This document shows positions 20,637-29,504 of a stretch of 64,000 nucleotides of DNA, one piece after another. The translations under genes were made by a program, and so were the position numbers. A model generated the notes under the pieces. The model had not been told where the DNA came from. It did no database searches and saw nothing but the letters and a program-made list of their open reading frames with translations. This DNA comes from Synechococcus sp. MEDNS5. GTDB lineage: Bacteria > Cyanobacteriota > Cyanobacteriia > PCC-6307 > Cyanobiaceae. The stretch spans positions 124,001-188,000 of the forward strand of contig NZ_CP047952.1 of assembly GCF_014279875.1 (NCBI RefSeq), given 5' to 3'. How positions within the stretch are numbered: the first letter of the stretch is position 1; each line of letters opens with the position of its first letter.

Positions 20637-23072
20637 TCAGACAGCACAGGAGCTGCGGCCCAGGCTCCAGCGCCAGTTGTTGATCTCAGGTGCATCGGTG
20701 CCGTGCTCATGGGCGTAAGCGCGGTGCTTGTGGATTTCGTCCTTCATTTGCTCTTTCACGTGGGCGGCCCGTGAGCCGAGAGAGTCCACGCGGTCGATCA
20801 CATCGATCACCAGGTTGAAGCGGTCGATCTGGTTGCAGATGGCCAGTTCCAGAGGCGTATTGATGTTGCCCTGTTCTTTGTAACCACGCACGTGGAAGTT
20901 GCTGTGGTTCGGACGGTTGTAGGTAAGGCGGTGAATCAGCCAGGGATAGCCGTGGAAGTTGAAAATCACCGGTTTGTCTGGAGTGAACAGGCTTTCGAAG
21001 TCCCGGTCGCTGAGGCCATGGGGATGGTCTTTGGGGTTACCCAGGGAGAACAGCTTCACCACATTCACGTAGCGGATCTTGAGATGGGGAGTTTGTGAAC
21101 GCAGGATTTCGATCGCTGCCAGGCATTCCTTGGTGGGGATGTCGCCAGCGGAGGCCAGCACCACATCGGGTTCATCAGGATCAACGCCGCAGTTGTCGTT
21201 GCAGGCCCACTCCCAGATGCCGGCGCCTTTGGCGACATGGCGGCGGGCCTCATCAAGGGTGAGGTACTGCAGGTGCTTCTGCTTGTCCGACACGATGATG
21301 TTGGCCACATCGGTTTCGGTGAGGGCCTTTTCGGCCACTGCCAGCAGGCTGTTGGCATCGGCCGGCAAATACACGCGGGTGATGCTGCCCTTCTTGTTGC
21401 CCGCCAGATCCATGAAGCCAGGATCCTGGTGGGTGAAGCCGTTGTGGTCTTGACGCCACACGGTGGAGGAGATCAAGCAATTCCAGGGGGCGATCGGAGC
21501 TCGCCAGGGAATCTCCTCGCAGTGCTCCAGCCACTTGCAGTGCTGGTTGTACATCGAGGCCACCACGTGGGCGAAGGCCTCGTAGGTGTGGAAGAAGCCA
21601 TACCGGCCTGTGAGCAGGTAGCCATCCATCATCCCCACCAGGGTGTGCTCGGAGAGCATCTCCACCACGGCGCCGTCGCGGGCCAGCTCGCTGCCGTTGA
21701 GGTCTTCGGGCAGGAAATTCGCCATCCAGGCCTTCTTGGTCGTCTCGTACACAGCCTGGAGGCGGTTAGAGGCCGTTTCGTCCGGGCCGAAGAGGCGATA
21801 GGCACCGGGGTTGTGACTGATCAGATCGCGGATCAGTTCACCCAGGGGGTAGGTGTTCTCCTTTTCGGTGGTACCGGGGGTCTCCACCGGGACTTCGTAG
21901 TTGCGCAGCTCCGGGAAGCGCAGATCTTTGCGCAGCACCCCACCGTTGGTGTGGGGGTTGGAGCCCATGCGGCGATCACCCTTGGGAGACAGCGCCCGGA
22001 TCTCCTCGCGCACGGCGCCGTTGTTATCGAAGAGCTCCCAGGGGCGATAGCTCTTCATCCAGTCCTCCAGCAGCTGCAGGTGATCTGGGTTGGCTTTCAC
22101 ATCACCGATCGGCACCTGGTGAGCGCGCCAGAAGTTTTCGATCTTCTTGCCATCAAGTTCCTGCGGACCGGTCCAGCCCTTGGGGGAGCGCAGCACGACC
22201 ATCGGCCAGCGGGGGCGGAAGGCTTCACCACTGCCGCGGGCCTGCTCCTGGATCGCCCGGATTTCGAGCACGGCCTGCTCCATGGCCACAGCCATCTTGC
22301 GGTGCATCTCCATCGGATCGGAGCCCTCCACGAAGATCGGCGTCCAGCCCAGTCCGCGGAACAGGCTTTCCAGCTCCTCGTGATCGATGCGGCTGAGGAT
22401 CGTGGGGTTGGCGATCTTGTAGCCGTTGAGGTGCAGCACCGGCAGCACGGCACCGTCTTTGATCGGGTTGATGAATTTGTTGATGTGCCAGCTGGTGGCC
22501 AGAGGCCCGGTCTCCGCCTCGCCATCACCCACGCAGGCGACCGTGATCAGTTCGGGGTTGTCGAACACCGATCCCGCGGCGTGGGAGAGCACGTAGCCGA
22601 GTTCACCACCCTCATGGATCGATCCGGGCATCTCCGCAGTGCAGTGGCTGCCGATGTGTCCTGGGAAGGAGAACATCTTGAAGAACTTCTTCAGGCCGGC
22701 TTCATCCAGCGACTTGTCGGGATAGCGCTCGGTGTAGCTGCCGTCGATGTACACCGGCCCGCGGGCGCCAGGGGCCCCATGGCCAGGACCGGACATGTAG
22801 ATCATGTCCAGGTCGTAGGTGTTGATCAGCCGATTGGCGTGGGTCCAGATGAAGGCCTGGCCTGGGCTGGAGCCCCAGTGGCCCAGAAGACGGTTCTTGA
22901 TGTGCTCGGGCTGCAGAGGCTCCCGCAGCAGCGGATTGTCCTGCAGATAAATCATTCCCACCGCCAGATAGTTGGCGGCCCGCCAGTAGGCATCGAGGCG
23001 CTGAAGGTCGTCGTCCGCCGGTGCCTGAAGGTGTTCAGAGCCTGAGAGATGCAGGAAGGGAGTGACCGTCAT
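20637..23072 (-). CDS. xfp: Phosphoketolase (xylulose-5-P / fructose-6-P)
   Basis: An 811-residue ThDP enzyme that splits xylulose-5-phosphate or fructose-6-phosphate with phosphate into acetyl phosphate and a shorter sugar phosphate. Motifs: GHWGSSPGQAFIWTHANRLI, MIYMSGPGHGAPG, SFPGHIGSHC, ELGYVLSHAAGSVFDNPEL, VGDGEAETGPLATSWH (ThDP site), FHTYEAFAHVVASMYNQH and WRQDHNGFTHQDPGF. Full length. It heads the xfp-glgP-ackA run. A 10-bp inverted repeat lies just upstream of its start, and the antiporter gene is divergent. Confidence 0.95.
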   Translation of the reverse strand: MTVTPFLHLSGSEHLQAPADDDLQRLDAYWRAANYLAVGMIYLQDNPLLREPLQPEHIKNRLLGHWGSSPGQAFIWTHANRLINTYDLDMIYMSGPGHGAPGARGPVYIDGSYTERYPDKSLDEAGLKKFFKMFSFPGHIGSHCTAEMPGSIHEGGELGYVLSHAAGSVFDNPELITVACVGDGEAETGPLATSWHINKFINPIKDGAVLPVLHLNGYKIANPTILSRIDHEELESLFRGLGWTPIFVEGSDPMEMHRKMAVAMEQAVLEIRAIQEQARGSGEAFRPRWPMVVLRSPKGWTGPQELDGKKIENFWRAHQVPIGDVKANPDHLQLLEDWMKSYRPWELFDNNGAVREEIRALSPKGDRRMGSNPHTNGGVLRKDLRFPELRNYEVPVETPGTTEKENTYPLGELIRDLISHNPGAYRLFGPDETASNRLQAVYETTKKAWMANFLPEDLNGSELARDGAVVEMLSEHTLVGMMDGYLLTGRYGFFHTYEAFAHVVASMYNQHCKWLEHCEEIPWRAPIAPWNCLISSTVWRQDHNGFTHQDPGFMDLAGNKKGSITRVYLPADANSLLAVAEKALTETDVANIIVSDKQKHLQYLTLDEARRHVAKGAGIWEWACNDNCGVDPDEPDVVLASAGDIPTKECLAAIEILRSQTPHLKIRYVNVVKLFSLGNPKDHPHGLSDRDFESLFTPDKPVIFNFHGYPWLIHRLTYNRPNHSNFHVRGYKEQGNINTPLELAICNQIDRFNLVIDVIDRVDSLGSRAAHVKEQMKDEIHKHRAYAHEHGTDAPEINNWRWSLGRSSCAV

Positions 23073-23088
23073 GCGAAACCCGAAGATC

Positions 23089-23115
23089 AGCTGGCTACGC
23101 GGAAGGTAGCCAGCT
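23089..23115. promoter_or_regulatory. 10-bp inverted repeat between xfp and the antiporter gene
   Basis: AGCTGGCTAC (23089-23098) and GTAGCCAGCT (23106-23115) are perfect inverted copies separated by 7 nt. The repeat is 17 nt upstream of the xfp ATG and has no T-run on either side, so it is not an obvious terminator. It could be an operator for a dimeric regulator or a 5'-UTR hairpin of xfp. Confidence 0.55.
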
Positions 23116-23244
23116 CAAACGGGTGCGTTCGTTAAGAACCGCACATCCGCATCGTGGCCCGATCCACAGCGTTTCTGCATGGATGCCTGCGGTGCAAAAA
23201 CTCATTTACAGATAAGGTCCGCGGGAGAGGCTTTCACGATTCCG

Positions 23245-24639
23245 ATGCTCGCTGCTGCGATGCCGCCCCTGCTCATGCCCCTGCTGGCCGAAATCTCCTC
23301 CCACGACCTTGAAATGGCCGAAACCCTGATTGGGGTGGCCCGTTTCGCCCTGATCTTCGTGGCTGCGCGCCTGCTGGCGGAGGTGCTGGTGCGCCTCCAG
23401 CTGCCCACGATCCTTGGGGAACTGCTCGCTGGGGTGCTGATCGGTGCCTCCGGCTTGCACCTATTGGTTCCGCCGGAAACGCAAGTGGAGCTCAGCAATG
23501 GGGTGATCAGCCTGGTGAGCGGCCTGGTGAATGTCCCCCCGGATGCCGTGCCGGAGATTTACAACGAGAGTTTCCCCTCGCTGGAAGCGGTGGCGGAGCT
23601 CGGGCTCTACGCCCTGCTGTTTCTCACCGGCCTGGAGAGTGAGCTGGAAGAACTGATCGCCGTCGGCGCCCAGGCGTTCACCGTGGCTGTGGCCGGTGTG
23701 GTGCTCCCCTTTGCTCTTGGCACCTGGGGACTCATGGCCATCTTCCATGTGGATGCCATCCCGGCGATCTTTGCCGGTGCCTCAATGACAGCCACGAGCA
23801 TCGGCATCACCGCCAGCGTGTTCAGTGAATTGGGCTTTCTCAAGACCCGTGAGGGGCAGATCGTGATCGGCGCCGCCGTACTCGACGACATCCTCGGCAT
23901 CGTGATCCTGGCGGTGGTGGTGGCTCTGGCCTCAGGCGGCAACCTGGAAATCGGCCCGATCGTGAAGCTGGTGGCTGCTGCTGCAGTGTTCGTGGTGGCT
24001 GCCATTGGCCTCAGCCGCACCGCTGCTCCGGCCTTCGACTGGATGATCGACAAGCTCAAGGCACCCGGTGAAGTGTTGGTGGCGTCCTTTGTGATCCTGG
24101 CCCTGAGCTGCTTCACCGCCACGGCCATCGGTCTTGAAGCTGCTCTTGGAGCGTTCGCGGCTGGTCTGATTCTCAGCAGCTCCAAGCACAACCACGCCAT
24201 TCAGCAGGCGGTGCTGCCGATCGTGACCCTGTTCGCCACCATCTTCTTCGTGCTGGTGGGCGCCGGGATGGATCTCTCAGTGATCAATCCGTCTGACCCC
24301 TCCAGCCGCACGGCGCTGGTGGTCGCTGGCTTCCTGTTCGTGGTTGCCGTGATCGGCAAAATTGCCGCCGGCTGGGCCTTCATCAGCAAGCAGCCCACCC
24401 GCCGGTTGGTGGTGGGTCTGGGAATGATGCCCCGCGGCGAAGTGGGACTGATCTTCCTGGGCCTCGGTACAAGCGCCAAGCTGCTGTCCCCCTCGCTTGA
24501 AGCCGCGATTCTCTTAATGGTGATCGGCACCACCTTCCTGGCGCCGGTGCTGCTGCGCCTCGTGCTCGGGGGCAACAAGCCGGACGACGGCGACAGCGTC
24601 AGCGACGACGTGGCAGCCGAACCGGTGGGGCTGCTTTAA
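23245..24639 (+). CDS. CPA2-family Na+(K+)/H+ antiporter (NapA/KefB type)
   Basis: A 464-residue polytopic membrane protein with about 12-13 hydrophobic helices. The start is taken at ATG 23245 (MLAAAMPPLL); an upstream in-frame ATG at 23179 adds residues that look untranslated. CPA2 marks: LPTILGELLAGVLIGASGL near the N-terminus, the helix with TGLESELEEL, and the ion-binding pair of acidic residues in AAVLDDILGIVILAVV. GLGMMPRGEVGLIFLGLG is the conserved late helix. No TrkA-N/RCK domain follows, unlike KefB/C proper, so a NapA-like antiporter is the best reading. It should exchange protons for sodium or potassium and help in salt and pH balance. It is divergent from xfp. Confidence 0.88.
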   Translation: MLAAAMPPLLMPLLAEISSHDLEMAETLIGVARFALIFVAARLLAEVLVRLQLPTILGELLAGVLIGASGLHLLVPPETQVELSNGVISLVSGLVNVPPDAVPEIYNESFPSLEAVAELGLYALLFLTGLESELEELIAVGAQAFTVAVAGVVLPFALGTWGLMAIFHVDAIPAIFAGASMTATSIGITASVFSELGFLKTREGQIVIGAAVLDDILGIVILAVVVALASGGNLEIGPIVKLVAAAAVFVVAAIGLSRTAAPAFDWMIDKLKAPGEVLVASFVILALSCFTATAIGLEAALGAFAAGLILSSSKHNHAIQQAVLPIVTLFATIFFVLVGAGMDLSVINPSDPSSRTALVVAGFLFVVAVIGKIAAGWAFISKQPTRRLVVGLGMMPRGEVGLIFLGLGTSAKLLSPSLEAAILLMVIGTTFLAPVLLRLVLGGNKPDDGDSVSDDVAAEPVGLL

Positions 24640-24941
24640 CGCCGGGCCAGGCTGATGAATAAACCCCATCCGATGCTGATCAGCGCCAGGCTGGAGGCCC
24701 AGCCTGGTCCGAGGGCCCACGCCAGGATCAGCTGCACCACCACACCCACGGCCAAGGCCAGCAGCAAGCTGCTGATCACCAGGGCGGCCTGACGCCACGA
24801 CTCATTCAGTGGGCCGCCTTCCAGGCTCGCTTCGAACCGGCTCAATGGCCCGCTGAGCGGCAGGTAGAGGGCTAACGCCCAGAACAATCCTCCGCTGAGG
24901 GTGGCTCCCTGAAGCAATGGGCTGACGCTGTCGTCGAACAT
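24636..24941 (-). CDS. Small membrane protein, function unknown
   Basis: A 101-residue protein with three hydrophobic segments: GATLSGGLFWALALYLPL, a central helix around VISSLLLALAVGVVVQLIL, and SSLALISIGWGLFISLA. The start is placed at ATG 24941 (MFDDSVSPLLQG), because the longer frame back to 25154 runs through the coding region of the divergent hydrolase and has no membrane-protein character. It is convergent with the antiporter (4 nt overlap). The family is not recognised. Confidence 0.65.
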   Translation of the reverse strand: MFDDSVSPLLQGATLSGGLFWALALYLPLSGPLSRFEASLEGGPLNESWRQAALVISSLLLALAVGVVVQLILAWALGPGWASSLALISIGWGLFISLARR

Positions 24942-25014
24942 CGCGGTGTTGGCGGCCCGGTGGACCACCGGAGGAACGGGATGCCTAGCATCGCGGGCCC
25001 AAGCGGTAGGTGTG

Positions 25015-25944
25015 GTGAGCAACGACCAGGCAGCGTGGTGGCAGTTCCGTGGCCATGCCGTGCACGGTCTGTGCGCAGCGCCAGAACCGGCCCAGAACCC
25101 CCAGTCGCTGGAGCGCCCTGCCCTCCTGCTGGTGCATGGATTTGGTGCGTCCACGGATCACTGGCGGCACAACATCCCTGTGCTGGCCCAAACCCACGAG
25201 GTGCACGCTGTGGATCTTCTCGGTTTCGGACGCAGCGCCAAACCCGCAGGACTCAGCTACGGCGGTGCGCTCTGGCGCGATCAGCTGGTGGCTTACGTGC
25301 AGGAGCGCATCGGCCGCCCCACGGTGATCGCCGGCAACTCTCTTGGCGGTTTCGCCGCCTTGGCAGCAGGTGCCGAACTGGGGGACCGGGCGGCTGGGGT
25401 GGTGCTGCTCAATGCTGCGGGTCCCTTCAGCGATGAACAGACCGCCAGCCCGGGGGGATGGGGGGCAATCGCCCGGCGCTCCATCGGTTCCGCTTTGCTG
25501 AAGAGCCCGGTGCTGCAGCGGTTGCTGTTTGAAAACCTGCGCAGGCCCGCCACCATTCGCCGCACCCTGCGGCAGGTGTACATCGACAAGACGAATGTCG
25601 ATGACTGGCTTGTGGAGTCGATTCGACGCCCGTCGCTGGACCCTGGAGCCTTCGGGGTGTTCCGCACCGTGTTCGATATCCCCCGCGGCCAACCCCTTGA
25701 TGAGCTGTTTGCCCACCTGCAGGCGCCGTTGCTGCTGCTCTGGGGGATCCGCGATCCCTGGATCAATGCCGCCGGACGGCGATCCAGCTTTCAGCGCCAT
25801 GCTCCGGAGAACACCACCGAAGTGGTCCTCGACGCTGGCCACTGCCCCCACGATGAGGTTCCCGATCAGGTGAACCGGGCCTTGCAGGACTGGCTGGAAG
25901 GGCGTGTTGGCCAGAACACCTTGGATCCGCAGCCATCCCGGTAA
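25015..25944 (+). CDS. Alpha/beta-fold hydrolase
   Basis: A hydrolase of about 309 residues. The oxyanion segment is LLLVHGFGASTDHWR, the nucleophile elbow is AGNSLGG, the acid is probably Asp in WGIRDPW and the catalytic His is in AGHCPHDE. The serine nucleophile is unambiguous; the substrate is not. The start is uncertain: GTG at 25015 or 25012 gives a normal N-terminus (SNDQAAWWQFRG), while an upstream in-frame start at 24946 is only 4 nt from the divergent membrane-protein start. Similar proteins in cyanobacteria and plastids are annotated only as hydrolases. Confidence 0.85.
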   Translation: MSNDQAAWWQFRGHAVHGLCAAPEPAQNPQSLERPALLLVHGFGASTDHWRHNIPVLAQTHEVHAVDLLGFGRSAKPAGLSYGGALWRDQLVAYVQERIGRPTVIAGNSLGGFAALAAGAELGDRAAGVVLLNAAGPFSDEQTASPGGWGAIARRSIGSALLKSPVLQRLLFENLRRPATIRRTLRQVYIDKTNVDDWLVESIRRPSLDPGAFGVFRTVFDIPRGQPLDELFAHLQAPLLLLWGIRDPWINAAGRRSSFQRHAPENTTEVVLDAGHCPHDEVPDQVNRALQDWLEGRVGQNTLDPQPSR

Positions 25945-25980
25945 TTTCCGGCCACTCTTGGGTGTCCCAGTCCTGTGGCT

Positions 25981-26838
25981 ATGACCTTCCGCCAGCAGTC
26001 AGCTCCCTACGCCCACTGGGAATACGTGCATCCCAGCAGTGGTGACCGTTTGAGGATTGTTCCGGAGCGCGGTGGTTTGGTGAGCGAATGGCTCTGTAAC
26101 GGCCGTGAAGTGCTCTACTTCGACCAGGAACGCTATGCCGACCCTGCCAAGAGCATCCGCGGTGGCATTCCCGTGTTGTTTCCGATTTGCGGCAACCTGC
26201 CTGGCGACAGCCTGCCCCTGGCCAGTGGCACCTACACCCTGAAGCAGCACGGCTTTGCCCGCAATCTTCCCTGGACGATCGAACTGCTCGAGGATCAGGG
26301 CGGTGTGCGGCTCTGCCTGGTCGATACGGCTGACACCCAGGCGGCCTATCCCTTCGCGTTCCGGGTGCAGATGGACATGCGCCCTGTGGCCTCAGCACTG
26401 GAGATCGTGACGACGGTCACCAACACCTCGAAGGAAGGCGGGGAGGCCATGCCTTTCAGCTTCGGTCTGCACCCGTATTTCAATGTGACCGATCTGGCCC
26501 GCACCGAGCTCGAGGGACTCGCCCCCCGCTGCCTCAATCACCTGGAGATGGCTGATGCTGAAACGGCCTCCCAGCTCAGTCGTCTGCCAGACGGCGTCGA
26601 CTTCCTCACCCGTCCCGCTGGGCCTGTGACGCTTGTGGACAAGGCGGCTGGTACGCGTCTGCAGTTGCAGCATCACGACCCGATGGATCTCACGGTGGTC
26701 TGGACCGAACCTCCCCGCCCGATGGTGTGCCTCGAACCCTGGACGGGACCACGGCAATCGCTGATCAGTGGCGATCGCAAGCTGGAACTGAGCGCCGGCC
26801 AGAGCACCACCCTCACCTGTCGCTATTCGGTGAGCTGA
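25981..26838 (+). CDS. Aldose 1-epimerase / D-hexose-6-phosphate mutarotase family protein
   Basis: A 285-residue galactose-mutarotase-fold protein. Motifs: RGGIPVLFPICGNLPGD, LKQHGFARNLPW with the active-site His and Arg, FGLHPYFNV with the second catalytic His, and VCLEPWTGPR with the catalytic Glu. It catalyses interconversion of sugar anomers; the RGGIPVLFP and GFAR blocks are typical of the hexose-6-phosphate branch, so glucose-6-phosphate is plausible. The ATG at 25981 is used. It starts 36 nt after the hydrolase and is convergent with glcE. Confidence 0.88.
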   Translation: MTFRQQSAPYAHWEYVHPSSGDRLRIVPERGGLVSEWLCNGREVLYFDQERYADPAKSIRGGIPVLFPICGNLPGDSLPLASGTYTLKQHGFARNLPWTIELLEDQGGVRLCLVDTADTQAAYPFAFRVQMDMRPVASALEIVTTVTNTSKEGGEAMPFSFGLHPYFNVTDLARTELEGLAPRCLNHLEMADAETASQLSRLPDGVDFLTRPAGPVTLVDKAAGTRLQLQHHDPMDLTVVWTEPPRPMVCLEPWTGPRQSLISGDRKLELSAGQSTTLTCRYSVS

Positions 26839-26845
26839 GCACGTC

Positions 26846-28090
26846 TCAGCTGAAGGGTGCGGCCACGCCTGGCAGTCGTCCCCGGGCCAGTTGCAGCCTG
26901 GGGTCAAACTGCCGCTTCACCGCTTCGATCAGGGGTCTGGAGGGAGCATCCAACCAGGCGTCCAGTGCCTCCTGGCTCTCCGGCGCTGACGGTTGGATCA
27001 GCACCGTGAGCTCACCTCCCAGATCCGCTACCCGCCTGCGCAACGCTGCGATCGCGTAGGCGGGAGTGGCTGGACCCTGCACCTGCCAGGCATCGCCGCT
27101 GCCTGCTCCCGCGGCCAGTTGCCAGCTCCAGCCTTGCAACCGCTGGAAGGTTTCATCCTTCAGCAGGTCGATACACCGCGCCGGCGGCAGGTTTAAGCGC
27201 AGCAACCAGGCCGGGTCTGACGCTTGAGGGATCGGGGCTGGGAGGGGATGGCTCCATGCTTGCCGTTCCGTCTTCAGTCGCAGGTCATCGGCCAGGGCTT
27301 GGATTTGACTCAGCTGTGCGTCAACGGCGGCATCGCTGATGCTGGCCACCCCCAGCCTGAGGCTGCAGCCCCGGTCGGGTGTCGTTTCCCAGTTGATCCA
27401 CTCTGGGGTGAAACCGCCGCGGATCACCGCCTGGCGCAGGGGCTCCAGGCCGGAGGGCTCTCCGTGCACCAGCAGCAGGCGACGGGCCTTGCGGATGGGC
27501 TGCACTCGCAGGGTGACTTCGGTAATCAGGGCCAGGCTGCCCCAGCTGCCGCAGAGCAGCCGCATCAGGTCGTAGCCGGCTACGTTTTTCACGACCCGAC
27601 CGCCGGCCTTGGCGGCAACGCCATCACTGCGCATCAGGCCGATGCCGATCAGTTGATCACGCACCCCCAGATGCCGCTGGCGCAGGCTGCCGGAGAGCCC
27701 TCGGGCCACCAGCCCTCCCACTGTGCCGGCGCTGGTTCCGAGATCCGTCGCGGTGCCCCAGGGCCAGTCCACCGGTAGCCACTGATGCCGTTCGGCCAGG
27801 GCGTGTTGTAGATCGGCCAGGGGTAGCCCGGCCTCCACGGTGATGGTGAGGTCATCCACGGCGTGGTCGATGATCCGGTTGAATCGACGAGTGCTCACGG
27901 CTGGACCTGCCTGCTGAAGCAGTGGCCCCCAGTGCAGGCGACTTCCCAGCCCTGCCGGCGTCCAGGGACGGCCATTGCTATGCAGGTCGCGCACCAGCGC
28001 GCTCAGCTCAGCTTCGCTGTGCGGCTGCAGCAGCGTCTCGGAGAAGGCCTCAGTGATGGTTGGACTGAATGCGCGAGATGATCGTGCCAT
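26846..28090 (-). CDS. glcE: Glycolate dehydrogenase FAD-binding subunit GlcE
   Basis: A 414-residue FAD-linked oxidoreductase subunit of the GlcD/GlcE/GlcF complex, which oxidises photorespiratory glycolate to glyoxylate. The PCMH-type FAD domain has PWTPAGLGSRLHWG, then TVEAGLPLADLQHALA, GTSAGTVGGLVARGLSGSLR, VKNVAGYDLMRLLCGSWGSL and ITEVTLRVQP. The frame stays open far upstream to 29164, but that part lies opposite the kinase gene and has Ser/Arg-rich, non-homologous content. The start is therefore placed at ATG 28090. That ATG shares a CATG palindrome with the kinase start on the other strand. Confidence 0.88.
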   Translation of the reverse strand: MARSSRAFSPTITEAFSETLLQPHSEAELSALVRDLHSNGRPWTPAGLGSRLHWGPLLQQAGPAVSTRRFNRIIDHAVDDLTITVEAGLPLADLQHALAERHQWLPVDWPWGTATDLGTSAGTVGGLVARGLSGSLRQRHLGVRDQLIGIGLMRSDGVAAKAGGRVVKNVAGYDLMRLLCGSWGSLALITEVTLRVQPIRKARRLLLVHGEPSGLEPLRQAVIRGGFTPEWINWETTPDRGCSLRLGVASISDAAVDAQLSQIQALADDLRLKTERQAWSHPLPAPIPQASDPAWLLRLNLPPARCIDLLKDETFQRLQGWSWQLAAGAGSGDAWQVQGPATPAYAIAALRRRVADLGGELTVLIQPSAPESQEALDAWLDAPSRPLIEAVKRQFDPRLQLARGRLPGVAAPFS

Positions 28091-29492
28091 GACCATTGTC
28101 GTGATCGACGACGACCCCACCGGGTCCCAGACGGTGCACAGCTGTCCGTTGTTGCTGCGCTGGGATGTGGACAGTCTGCGCCGAGGCCTGCGCCATCCCT
28201 CGCCGCTCCTGTTTGTACTGGCCAATACCCGTGCTCTCTCGGCTGATGCGGCGGCGGAGCGCAACCGGGAGATCATCGACGCCCTCCAACAGGCTCTTGA
28301 GGCGGAGGGCATCCCCGAATCCCAGCTGCTGCTGGTGAGTCGGGGCGATTCCACATTGCGCGGGCACGGCGTGCTCGAACCGGCCGTAATCGCTGAAGAG
28401 CTGGACGCTCGTTTCGGGCCGGTGGCTGCCACCCTGCATGTGCCGGCCTTTCTGCCTGGGGGGCGCACCACTGTGGACGGGGTGCACCTGCTGCATGGCG
28501 AACCGGTGCACACCACGGCCTTCGCCAAAGATCGAAGCTTCGGCTTCAGCACCAGTGCTCTCGATGCCTGGCTGGAAGAAAAGAGTGGGGGAACGATTCC
28601 GGCGCACGCGGTGCTGCGGCTGGGGAGAGACCTGCTCGATCGGGCGGCAGATGAGCGCTCCGAAGGGAGTGAGGAGTTGCTGGCTTGGTTGCAGGCGCTG
28701 CAGGGCAATGCGCCGGTGGTGGTGGACGCCGAGCGCCCGCAGCAGCTGGATTCCCTCGGGGCGGCCGTTCGCCGGTTGCAGGGTCGCAAGCGTTTGCTGT
28801 TCCGCGCCGCCGCCAGCCTGATCAATGGGCTGGTGAATGCTGGCGAGGCGCCCCTCGGACCCCAACCCCTTTCTGCGCCTGCTCTGGCAAGCCTGCGTCG
28901 CCGGGATTTAACGGGCGTGGCCTTGCCCGGATTGGTGCTGGTGGGCTCCCATGTGCCCCTGGCCGATGCGCAATTGGCAGAGCTGCTGGCGGATGGCCGT
29001 TGTGCTGGTCTGGAACTGCCGGTGGCGCGGATCGCGCGGGTGCTGGAGGGAGGGACGCCTGACCTGCTGCTGGCTGATCTCGAGCGCGAGTGGGGGGAGC
29101 ACCTGCAGACATGCCTGGCCCAGGGACGCACACCGGTGCTGTTCACCAGTCGCGGAGAACTCACGTTCGGCGAGGGCGCTTCGGCTCAGCGCCGGCGCCT
29201 GCAGTTCGGCCTGGCCCTGGCCCAGCTCACGGCCAGGCTGGTGGCGGCACTTGCACCGCAGCTGGGTTACGTGATCAGCAAGGGAGGCATCACCACGGGC
29301 ACGCTGCTGGCGGAGGGTCTGGAGCTGGAGGCCGTGCAGCTTGAAGGGCAGCTGCTGCCGGGCCTGTCCCTGGTGCGGCCTTTGGCGCCTGAAGGGTTGC
29401 CTTGGGATGGGCTGCCGATCGTGACCTTCCCTGGGAACCTGGGGGATCGAAGCACCCTGGCGGAGGCTTGGAGGCTGATGGAGGCGGGCTGA
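28089..29492 (+). CDS. Four-carbon acid sugar kinase family protein (OtnK/DUF1537)
   Basis: A 467-residue two-domain kinase. The N-terminal domain begins TIVVIDDDPTGSQTVH, with the family DDxTG motif, and has VSRGDSTLRGHGVLEP and PAFLPGGRTTVDGVHLLHG. The C-terminal nucleotide-binding domain has LVLVGSHVPLADAQLA, then VISKGGITTGTLLAEGL and VTFPGNLGD. Characterised members phosphorylate four-carbon sugar acids such as D-threonate or D-erythronate; the substrate here is unknown. It starts at ATG 28089, overlapping the glcE start codon on the opposite strand, and ends 12 nt before the convergent glcF stop. It therefore lies inverted between two glycolate dehydrogenase subunit genes. Confidence 0.88.
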   Translation: MTIVVIDDDPTGSQTVHSCPLLLRWDVDSLRRGLRHPSPLLFVLANTRALSADAAAERNREIIDALQQALEAEGIPESQLLLVSRGDSTLRGHGVLEPAVIAEELDARFGPVAATLHVPAFLPGGRTTVDGVHLLHGEPVHTTAFAKDRSFGFSTSALDAWLEEKSGGTIPAHAVLRLGRDLLDRAADERSEGSEELLAWLQALQGNAPVVVDAERPQQLDSLGAAVRRLQGRKRLLFRAAASLINGLVNAGEAPLGPQPLSAPALASLRRRDLTGVALPGLVLVGSHVPLADAQLAELLADGRCAGLELPVARIARVLEGGTPDLLLADLEREWGEHLQTCLAQGRTPVLFTSRGELTFGEGASAQRRRLQFGLALAQLTARLVAALAPQLGYVISKGGITTGTLLAEGLELEAVQLEGQLLPGLSLVRPLAPEGLPWDGLPIVTFPGNLGDRSTLAEAWRLMEAG

Positions 29493-29504
29493 GTCGGCGT
29501 CGGT

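Noticed and set aside
21237-23045. A 602-codon open frame opposite xfp
   Set aside because: Antisense to phosphoketolase, with a translation poor in structure and rich in His, Val and Gly; GC-rich reverse frames often stay open.
28091-29164. N-terminal extension of glcE to 29164 on the minus strand
   Set aside because: The extra 358 codons are antisense to the sugar-acid kinase and are Ser/Arg-rich, unlike any GlcE.
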